Position numbers and translations under genes: made by a program. A stretch of 48,814 nucleotides of DNA, taken from Eubacterium sp. CAG:251. GTDB lineage: Bacteria; Bacillota; Clostridia; Oscillospirales; Acutalibacteraceae. The notes beneath the pieces were generated by a model. It made no database searches and was not told where the DNA came from. It saw nothing but the letters and a program-made list of their open reading frames with translations. This document shows, piece by piece, positions 42,266 to 48,814 of the stretch. The DNA lies in assembly GCA_000436835.1 (NCBI GenBank), contig FR889132.1:1-48814 (forward strand). Direction: 5' to 3'. The number at the start of each line of letters is the position of its first letter. Position 1 is the stretch's first letter.

Positions 42266-44281
42266 ATTTACTATCTTTTCAAACATTTTGTTCATTTGCT
42301 TTTTTAGGGCGGGGAAGTTGGAAAGTGAAAAGTCGGATTTCAAAATATCCTGTGCACATTCCTGCGCTTTTTTAAGTGTGTCCATATCCTCCACCATATC
42401 GGCAATTTTAAGCTCCGGCAAGCCGTGCTGACGAGAGCCGAAGAAGTCGCCGGGGCCACGAAGCTTAAGGTCGGTATCCGCAATCTTAAAGCCGTCGCTA
42501 AATTGCTTCATCGTCATAAGCCTTTCACGTGAGGTTTCGCCCTTAGCGTCGGACACAAGCACGCAGTAGCTTTGCTTATTGCCTCTGCCGACTCGCCCTC
42601 TTAGCTGATGAAGTGTTGAAAGACCGAAGCGTTCGGCATTTTCAATCACCATAATTGTTGCATTAGGCACGTCAACACCAACCTCAACAACGGTGGTTGC
42701 AACAAGTATGCTCACCTTGCCGTCGGCAAAGGATTTCATAATTGCTTCCTTGTCCTTAGCTTTCATTTTGCCGTGAAGTACTCCGAGATTATAGCCTTTA
42801 AATTCACCGTTTGCAAGCTCCTCGGCAAATTCTTCTGCACTTTTTATATTGGTTTCGTTTTCCTCAACCGCAGGGCAAATTATGTAGCATTGCTCACCAC
42901 GGGCAACAGCATCTTTAATAAATTTATACAGCCTTTTGTGGTATCTTGAATCAACCACGTCCGTGCGAACAGTCTGCCTGCCCGGCGGAAGCTCGTCAAG
43001 TATGCTGATATCAAGGTCGCCGTAGAGGATAAGCCCAAGCGTTCTCGGAATAGGGGTGGCGCTCATAACGATTGTGTGCACGTTTTGCCCTTTTTGCGCA
43101 AGCGTTGCACGCTGATTTACACCGAAGCGGTGCTGTTCGTCGGTTATAACAAGCGCAAGTTTTCTGAATTCAACGTCATTTTGAATTAAAGCGTGCGTGC
43201 CGATAAGCAAATCAATTTCGTTATTAAACAGCGCCTTTTTTATCTCTCTTTTCTGTTTTGCGGGTGTTGAGCCTGTTAAAAGAGCGATTTTTAAATCCAA
43301 TTTTGAAAACATTTTTGTAAGGCTTTCAAAATGCTGAGTTGCAAGTATTTCGGTCGGCGCCATCATAGCCGCTTGATATCCGTTTTTGATAACAGTATAA
43401 ATAAGGCTTGCCGCAACGGCGGTTTTGCCGGAGCCGACATCACCCTGAACAAGGCGGTTGCAGGGAAATTTGCTTTCCATATCAGCCACACATTCGCCGA
43501 TTGTACGCTTTTGCGCATTGGTGAGAGTGAACGGTAAAAAGGTTTCAAATTCCTTGCTGTAATCTTTTGTAATTCTTAGAGAGGTTTCGCATCTTTTGTT
43601 GCTTTTAAGCTTTAATAAGCCAAGCTGGAGAGTTAAAAGTTCTTCAAATATAAGTCTTTTTCTTGCAGGCAGATAATCTTCGGCGCTGCTTGGAAAATGA
43701 ATATCTCTTATTGCTTTATCAAGTGAAATCAAGCCGTATTTTTGCATGATTTCATCGCTCAATGTTTCGTCAATTTGATGAATTTCGTCAAGTGCGGTTT
43801 TCATAACCTTTGAAATTGCACGAGAGGTCAGTTTTTCCTTGGCAGGATAAATAGGCTGAATTGCAAGCACACCGTCTGCCTTTTCGATTTTCGGCGAGCT
43901 CATGGAAGCCGTTAGAAAGCTTTTGCCTATTTTTCCGTATAAAAAGTAATCCTCATAAACCTTTAGCGATTTTGCAAGGTATTTATTATTAAAAATTGTT
44001 ACGGCAATAACATTTTCGCCGTCTGAAAATTTGCACTTGTAAAGCGTTAAGCCACGCCTAATCGCAGCCTCCTTAACGGGAGTAATAAGCGTTGCTTTAA
44101 TGCAGATTGTATCTCCGTCGTTTACGTCATTTAGGGTTTTGCCGACAGTCCAATCCTCATATTTTCTTGGGTAAAAATGAATAAGGCTGTCAACGTCAAA
44201 GATGCCAAGACTGTTAAACAGCTTGGCTCTTTTTTCGCCGACACCCTTAATAAATTGTATATTGCTATCTAAATTCAGCAT
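42263..44281 (-). CDS. recG: ATP-dependent DNA helicase RecG
   Basis: The 672-residue helicase remodels stalled forks and recombination intermediates. It has the N-terminal wedge/OB region (about 1-230), Walker A GDVGSGKTAVAASL, the DEQH box ITDEQHRFGV, motif III SATPIPRTLGLI and the C-terminal HQLRGRVGRG. Length is typical. It is the last gene of ymdB-SBP-asp23-fakA-recG, 3 nt after fakA. Confidence 0.97.
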   Translation of the reverse strand: MLNLDSNIQFIKGVGEKRAKLFNSLGIFDVDSLIHFYPRKYEDWTVGKTLNDVNDGDTICIKATLITPVKEAAIRRGLTLYKCKFSDGENVIAVTIFNNKYLAKSLKVYEDYFLYGKIGKSFLTASMSSPKIEKADGVLAIQPIYPAKEKLTSRAISKVMKTALDEIHQIDETLSDEIMQKYGLISLDKAIRDIHFPSSAEDYLPARKRLIFEELLTLQLGLLKLKSNKRCETSLRITKDYSKEFETFLPFTLTNAQKRTIGECVADMESKFPCNRLVQGDVGSGKTAVAASLIYTVIKNGYQAAMMAPTEILATQHFESLTKMFSKLDLKIALLTGSTPAKQKREIKKALFNNEIDLLIGTHALIQNDVEFRKLALVITDEQHRFGVNQRATLAQKGQNVHTIVMSATPIPRTLGLILYGDLDISILDELPPGRQTVRTDVVDSRYHKRLYKFIKDAVARGEQCYIICPAVEENETNIKSAEEFAEELANGEFKGYNLGVLHGKMKAKDKEAIMKSFADGKVSILVATTVVEVGVDVPNATIMVIENAERFGLSTLHQLRGRVGRGNKQSYCVLVSDAKGETSRERLMTMKQFSDGFKIADTDLKLRGPGDFFGSRQHGLPELKIADMVEDMDTLKKAQECAQDILKSDFSLSNFPALKKQMNKMFEKIVN

Positions 44282-44284
44282 ATC

Positions 44285-45946
44285 TTACTCCACCGAGATG
44301 ATAAAATAATATATAGGCTGACCGCCGTTTACAATGCTGATTTCAACGTCATTGCCGTATTTTTCGTAAAGTGCTTTTTCAACAGCCTCTGCGTCATCTT
44401 CGCTTGCGCCTTCACCGTAAATAATTGTGATGAGCGAATGTTCGCCTTTTTTGAACAGCTTGTGAGCAGCTTTAACGGCAATGTCTGTAATATCATCGCC
44501 GATATATTTAATCTTTCCGTTGCAAAGCCCCATAATTTCGCCCTGCTTAATCGGCTTGCCGTCAACCTCGCTGTCCCTTGCGGCAAATGTAACCTGTGCG
44601 GTTTCAACATTTTCTGCGGCAGAAAGCATAGTCATTTGGTTTTCGTCTGCACTTGCGGTTTCGTCAAACATAAGCATAGCGGAAATGCCCTGCGGAATGG
44701 TCTTTGTAGGTAAAACTCTTACATCTCTGTCCTTTGCAAGAGGAGCCGCCTGCTCAGCCGCCATAATAATATTTTTGTTGTTAGGAAGAACGAAAACAAC
44801 CTTTGCCGGAGTTTTCATAATTGCATTTAAAATATCGTCTGTAGACGGATTCATAGTCTGACCGCCGCTTACGATTGTATCTGCACCGATATCACTGAAA
44901 AGTTCTTCAAGCCCTTCGCCGGCGCAAACAGCAACGAAGCCGTATTCGTTTTCAGGCTTTGTAATTTCAGGCTCAACAACTTTTTCGCCTTCTTTAACAC
45001 CAACGTCTGCATTGGCGTGCTGATATCTCATATTATCAATTTTAATATTAATAAGTTGACCGTATTTAAGACCTGCCTGAATAACATTACCAGGACAGTT
45101 TGAATGAACGTGAACTTTGATAATGCTGCTGTCGTCAACAACTACAACGCAGTCGCCTATTGATTCAAGATAAGCCCTGAGCTTAAGCGGGTCCTTTTCC
45201 TTTGCATCGCTGCTTTTTTCAATAAGAAATTCAGAGCAATAGCCAAATTCAATATCATCGCTTGCGGCTGCAACGGTTGCCTTTGATGGCATTGAAACAG
45301 GATTTACACCCGAACCGTCAAGCGGCTGAACGATAACACCGTTTCTCCAAACACTTTCTATTCCCTCAAAAATGAGTACAAGTCCCTGACCGCCTGCGTC
45401 AACAACACCTGCTTTTTTAAGAACAGGCAAAAGCTCCGGAGTTTTTGCAAGAGCTTCTTTAGCGGCGGTGAGTGCGGCAAGACCTACTTCAAACGGGTCG
45501 TCCTGAGTTTCAGCTGCTTTCTGCGCAGCTTCGCTTGCCTTGCGGATAACGGTCAAAATTGTGCCTTCCGTCGGTTTCATTACAGCCTTATATGCGGCGT
45601 CAACACCGTCTTTAAATGCATTGGCAAGGTCCTTTGCACCTGCTGAGGTCAAACCTCTGAAGCCTTTTGAAAAGCCCCTGAAAATAAGTGAAAGTATAAC
45701 GCCGGAGTTGCCCCTTGCGCCTCTTAAAAGAGCCGAAGCACATTTTGCCGAAGCCTCCTCAACGGTGCAGTTATCGTCAAGTGCAGCCATTTCCTTGGCT
45801 GCGGCAGTAATTGTCATACTCATATTAGTGCCTGTATCGCCGTCAGGAACAGGGAAAACATTAAGCGCATCAACTGCCTGCCTGCTGTTTGAAATGTTAT
45901 TTGCGGCAGAGATAATAGAATCTCTGAATAATAAACCGGTAATCAT
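44285..45946 (-). CDS. fakA: DAK2/DegV-partner protein, fatty acid kinase subunit FakA-like
   Basis: The 553-residue protein has an N-terminal DhaL-type nucleotide-binding domain (about 1-200: FPVPDGDTGTNMSMT, RGARGNSGVILS) and a C-terminal FakA/YloV domain. FakA uses ATP to phosphorylate exogenous fatty acids bound to a DegV-like FakB. No fakB lies in this window. It is 22 nt after the Asp23-like gene, matching the conserved yloU-yloV order. Confidence 0.92.
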   Translation of the reverse strand: MITGLLFRDSIISAANNISNSRQAVDALNVFPVPDGDTGTNMSMTITAAAKEMAALDDNCTVEEASAKCASALLRGARGNSGVILSLIFRGFSKGFRGLTSAGAKDLANAFKDGVDAAYKAVMKPTEGTILTVIRKASEAAQKAAETQDDPFEVGLAALTAAKEALAKTPELLPVLKKAGVVDAGGQGLVLIFEGIESVWRNGVIVQPLDGSGVNPVSMPSKATVAAASDDIEFGYCSEFLIEKSSDAKEKDPLKLRAYLESIGDCVVVVDDSSIIKVHVHSNCPGNVIQAGLKYGQLINIKIDNMRYQHANADVGVKEGEKVVEPEITKPENEYGFVAVCAGEGLEELFSDIGADTIVSGGQTMNPSTDDILNAIMKTPAKVVFVLPNNKNIIMAAEQAAPLAKDRDVRVLPTKTIPQGISAMLMFDETASADENQMTMLSAAENVETAQVTFAARDSEVDGKPIKQGEIMGLCNGKIKYIGDDITDIAVKAAHKLFKKGEHSLITIIYGEGASEDDAEAVEKALYEKYGNDVEISIVNGGQPIYYFIISVE

Positions 45947-45968
45947 AAATAATTAAATCTCCTATAGC

Positions 45969-46325
45969 TTAGTTGAGTGCGTCAATATATACATTAACTT
46001 TTGACACCTTTAAATCGGTAGCTTCTTCAACGGTATAGCGAACTTTGTTTACTATGCTTTCAACAATTGCGCTTATGTTTACACCGTATGAAACAGAAAT
46101 GTGAAGCTCGATAATTAAATCGTCGTTTACGCTTCTGACTGTTACGCCCTGGTCTAAATTGTCTTTAGCCGATTTGTTTTTTAAAACGGATTTTAAGCTT
46201 TGATATGCGTTGGAATTAACCATGCCTGTAACGCCAAAGCAACTTTGCGCTGCCCTGCCGACAAGGTTTGCAAAATAGTTGTTCGTAACTTCAATATATC
46301 CGTTAGGATTTTCAAGCTTTATCAT
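45969..46325 (-). CDS. Asp23/Gls24 family envelope stress protein (YloU-like)
   Basis: The 118-residue protein starts IKLENPNGYIEVTNNYFANLVGRAAQSCFGVTGM and ends VYIDALN, typical of the Asp23/Gls24 (YloU) family. It has no membrane segment. Family members sit at the envelope; the role is still poorly known. Its position just before fakA and recG is conserved across Firmicutes. Confidence 0.93.
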   Translation of the reverse strand: MIKLENPNGYIEVTNNYFANLVGRAAQSCFGVTGMVNSNAYQSLKSVLKNKSAKDNLDQGVTVRSVNDDLIIELHISVSYGVNISAIVESIVNKVRYTVEEATDLKVSKVNVYIDALN

Positions 46326-46345
46326 AAGTATTACCTCCGTAAATA

Positions 46346-47836
46346 TTATTCAAAATACCAAGTGTCGATATTAGAGAAGTAATTGCTCCAATAGCCCTGC
46401 ATATCGCCACTCATAGCCTTAGTATAGCATATCATTCCTTTTTTGTATATAAGCGGAATATAAGGCATTTCCTCATTAAATGCAAGTATGAATTTGCCAA
46501 GGTCAGCCTCGCCTGAAAGATAAGCGCAATAAAGGTCGTCGCACGTTAAACTTTTGTTGTCTATTCCGTATCTTACACCGCCTGAGTTATCGTCAAAAAA
46601 CGGATAAAGGCTCATATCATCAGAAAGTTTAACCTCGCCGATATATAAATTAAATTCAACGCCTTTAACTCTTCTTGCATATTCCTTTGTGCTCACTTCG
46701 TCAATCGTGACCGTAAAGCCGACCGCTTCAAGCTGATTTTTAAGTAGAGCGGCACAGGCAGTACGATTGTCGTTTTTATTAACAAGTATATTCAGTTTTA
46801 ACTCTTTTGAGTCAATTCCACTTTGTGCAATTGCTTGCTTAGCCGTTGACGTGTCCGCCTCGCTTGAAAAAATCTTTACGTTTTGCGCAAGACTTGATTG
46901 CGGATTGAACGGTGAGGTCGCAGCCGTGCCGTAGCCGTTGTATGCGCTTTCGGCAAAGGTATTTCTGTCACACGCAAGGGAAATTGCTTTTCTTATCTGC
47001 GCATTCGCCGTAATACCCGAAAGAGAATTAACACCGATGTAAACAAGATTATTCATATTGATAAGCTTTCTGTTGCAGGTCATTCTCTCTGCAACGTTTG
47101 AGCTTAAATCACGAAACGCATATGAAATGTTACCGATGTTTACCGCATTGTCAATAGAATCGGCGGCTGCAATATTTACAAGATTGATTGTTGTGATATA
47201 TGGATTAAAATCCTTTGTTACAATTGCTTTTAAATATGTTTTGCTGTCCTTTTTAACGTATTTATATCTGCCGCTGCCGATGGGATAACCGTTTTCGTCA
47301 TAATTAGTGCTTGCAATAGGAAAGGTTAAAAGATTAACTGCATTCGGATTTGCTTTTTTCAGATAAAAAACAATTGTATTGTCTGCACCTGCCGACGCCG
47401 AGCCGATATATTTCAGACTGTTTTTATATGCCGGCGATTTCTTTGCCACATTGAATGAGTAGATTATATCGTCACTTTCAATAGGTGAACCGTCGGAAAA
47501 CGTAAGCGACGGATTGAAACTTACCTTAAGCGTTTTGCCGTCGGAAAATTCATATTTTGTTGCAATATTAGGCACGCTTTCCCAGTTTTCGTCAATGTCA
47601 AACAGCGATTCAAAAACAAGAGATGAAAGCACCTGATTGTTTTGCGTTTTTGACTTGAACGGGTCAAGACTGTCCGCTTGCGTATAGCTCAATTTGAAGT
47701 TGGAATCGTCGGTAACTTTTTTAGTTGTGGTAATATTTTCTTTAGCGGTATCGGCATCTTTTTGCGCCGTGCATCCTGCAAAAGCAGTAAACGCAAGAAC
47801 CGCCGCCATAATAAAAGCGAATATTTTCTTCGCCAT
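46346..47836 (-). CDS. ABC transporter substrate-binding lipoprotein (family 5, oligopeptide type)
   Basis: The 496-residue protein has a lipoprotein signal (AFAGCTAQ, lipid Cys) and an SBP_bac_5 fold: NFKLSYTQADSLDPFKSKTQNNQ, SFNPSLTFSDGSPIESDDIIYSF and KAISLACDRNTFAESAYNGYG. Such proteins bind peptides, nickel or other ligands; no permease or ATPase genes are adjacent, so the ligand is open. It lies 2 nt after ymdB and 20 nt before the Asp23-like gene, so it belongs to their operon, an unusual place for a lone binding protein. Confidence 0.9.
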   Translation of the reverse strand: MAKKIFAFIMAAVLAFTAFAGCTAQKDADTAKENITTTKKVTDDSNFKLSYTQADSLDPFKSKTQNNQVLSSLVFESLFDIDENWESVPNIATKYEFSDGKTLKVSFNPSLTFSDGSPIESDDIIYSFNVAKKSPAYKNSLKYIGSASAGADNTIVFYLKKANPNAVNLLTFPIASTNYDENGYPIGSGRYKYVKKDSKTYLKAIVTKDFNPYITTINLVNIAAADSIDNAVNIGNISYAFRDLSSNVAERMTCNRKLINMNNLVYIGVNSLSGITANAQIRKAISLACDRNTFAESAYNGYGTAATSPFNPQSSLAQNVKIFSSEADTSTAKQAIAQSGIDSKELKLNILVNKNDNRTACAALLKNQLEAVGFTVTIDEVSTKEYARRVKGVEFNLYIGEVKLSDDMSLYPFFDDNSGGVRYGIDNKSLTCDDLYCAYLSGEADLGKFILAFNEEMPYIPLIYKKGMICYTKAMSGDMQGYWSNYFSNIDTWYFE

Positions 47837-47838
47837 AG

Positions 47839-48612
47839 CTACCTCCTGATAAGCTTAGTGTTAACGGTTTTTCCGCTTTTTTCATCGATTTCAAAAAGGC
47901 AACCCTCAAGAGTGCAAACTCCGTCCTCGTTTATAAAACGAGTGGGAAGCCCTGTTTTTAACTTTTGAATGGCAGGCTGAACAGCAACGCCCAAAACGCT
48001 GTAGTACGGACCTGTCATACCGATATCGGTAACATATCCCGTGCCATTAGGCAAAATTTGATTGTCGTTTGTTTGGGTATGGGTATGAGTGCCGAATATT
48101 GCCGATACTCTGCCGTCAACATAAAATCCCATTGCTTTTTTTTCAGCCGTTGCCTCAGCGTGAAAATCAATAATTATTATGCCTGCACCCTCGCTTTTCG
48201 CCTTGTCAATCAATGAGTCAATAACCGAAAAGGGATTTTCAATCGGGTCAAGATAAACTGCACCCTGAAGATTGATTACCGCTATTTTGCAATACCCCTT
48301 GTCTATAATTTCAATTCCTCGGCCGGGTGCGCTTGAATGATAGTTTGCCGGCCTTATAATCGGGGCAGAGGAATCAAGATAATCGTATATTTCTTTTCGC
48401 TTTAAACTGTGGTTGCCGAGCGTGATAAGGTCAACACCGCAGTCAAGTATATATTCTGCACTTTGAGGTAAAATTCCGTTTCCGACCGCCGAGTTCTCGC
48501 CGTTTGCAATAACAATGTCGGCTTCAAGCTCTCTCTTTAATGCGGGCAGGGTGCTTCTTAAATATTCGCATCCTTGTTTTGAAACAATATCTCCAATAGT
48601 AAGTATTTTCAT
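47839..48612 (-). CDS. ymdB: Metallophosphoesterase of the YmdB family
   Basis: The 257-residue enzyme has the dinuclear-metal motifs ILTIGDIVSKQG, ANGENSAVG, LGNHSLKRKEI, FHAEATAEKKAMG and GTHTHTQTND. This is the TIGR00282/YmdB family, a 2',3'-cyclic-nucleotide phosphodiesterase that affects late adaptive responses and sporulation-linked gene expression in B. subtilis. Length is normal. It heads the five-gene operon, with a probable promoter at 48650-48678. Confidence 0.94.
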   Translation of the reverse strand: MKILTIGDIVSKQGCEYLRSTLPALKRELEADIVIANGENSAVGNGILPQSAEYILDCGVDLITLGNHSLKRKEIYDYLDSSAPIIRPANYHSSAPGRGIEIIDKGYCKIAVINLQGAVYLDPIENPFSVIDSLIDKAKSEGAGIIIIDFHAEATAEKKAMGFYVDGRVSAIFGTHTHTQTNDNQILPNGTGYVTDIGMTGPYYSVLGVAVQPAIQKLKTGLPTRFINEDGVCTLEGCLFEIDEKSGKTVNTKLIRR

Positions 48613-48649
48613 TTTGCACCGCTTCTATATTAATATCTGCATTTAAGTT

Positions 48650-48678
48650 ATTATACTATATATAAAAACTAAAAACAA
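48650..48678 (-). promoter_or_regulatory. Probable promoter of the ymdB operon
   Basis: On the minus strand, TTGTTT (48673-48678) and TATAAT (48650-48655) are separated by 17 bp. The -35 is a weak match. Confidence 0.55.
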
Positions 48679-48756
48679 GGAATTAATTATTATTTAAGAA
48701 AAAGTAAATATTATAAACAAATATTATTTAATTAGTTTTTTAGAAAGTGTAGATTA

Positions 48757-48814
48757 GACTTCGAGAAAGCGAGATAAATTTCGTATTTTGCGAGCGAGTG
48801 CTGTACGTGGGTAC
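48757..48814 (+). repeat. Partial copy of dispersed repeat (right-end type), cut by window edge
   Basis: This begins GACTTCGAGAAAGC and continues with a 20-base stretch (48771-48790) identical to the reverse complement of 8981-9000. It then reads GCGAGCGAGTGCTGT, close to the inner end of the 8655-9014 element. The interior diverges after GTGCTGT. It is cut by the window end. Confidence 0.85.

Overview
The window looks like chromosome of a low-GC, spore-forming member of the Clostridia, probably a gut Ruminococcaceae/Oscillospiraceae-type bacterium. The pointers are the paired glgC/glgD glycogen cluster, LL-diaminopimelate aminotransferase (dapL), a YlbJ-like sporulation membrane protein, a PdaA-type cortex deacetylase, the asp23-fakA-recG order, FN3-bearing surface proteins and an L-fucose cluster. 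Species cannot be named from this alone. Nearly everything is ordinary housekeeping or central metabolism. No phage, plasmid, CRISPR, rRNA or tRNA was seen.

Layout, left to right: an acyl-CoA synthetase (-); a DUF2238-like membrane protein with a MATE pump (+); a TPP-riboswitch-controlled thiamine-precursor ABC operon (-); tadA with a CPBP protease (-); a 360-bp palindrome-rich repeat (8655-9014); galU with a RING/zinc-ribbon membrane protein (-); prfB-mgtC-pdaA (+); fucA-fucU-fucK-fucI (-) with a divergent AraC regulator (+); glgB-glgC-glgD-glgA (-); an ANTAR regulator followed by dapF-dapL and purC-purB (+); a small charged membrane protein with a YhgE/Pip protein (+); hpt (+); a cobalamin riboswitch driving two secreted proteins (+); a 632-aa orphan membrane protein (-); a ylbJ-like gene (+); a small AT-rich islet of two lipoproteins and a zinc-ribbon protein (-) with a divergent HTH regulator (+); and a five-gene ymdB-SBP-asp23-fakA-recG operon (-). 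Most convergent junctions carry strong bidirectional terminators.

The most interesting system is at 34265-36726. A cobalamin riboswitch precedes a DUF4430 lipoprotein and an exported alpha/alpha-toroid-like protein with an FN3 tail. These two folds correspond to the two domains of animal intrinsic factor/transcobalamin. I infer a split, cell-surface B12-capture module.

Second, both ends of the window and the 8655-9014 element belong to one repeat family with related inverted ends, so the window edges are probably assembly breaks in repeats. Other items worth checking are a terminator stem that contains the ribosome binding site (seen twice), a lysine-rich tail on GlgB, a receiver-degenerate ANTAR protein, overlapping face-to-face fuc promoters, and direct-repeat operators in the HTH/zinc-ribbon divergon.
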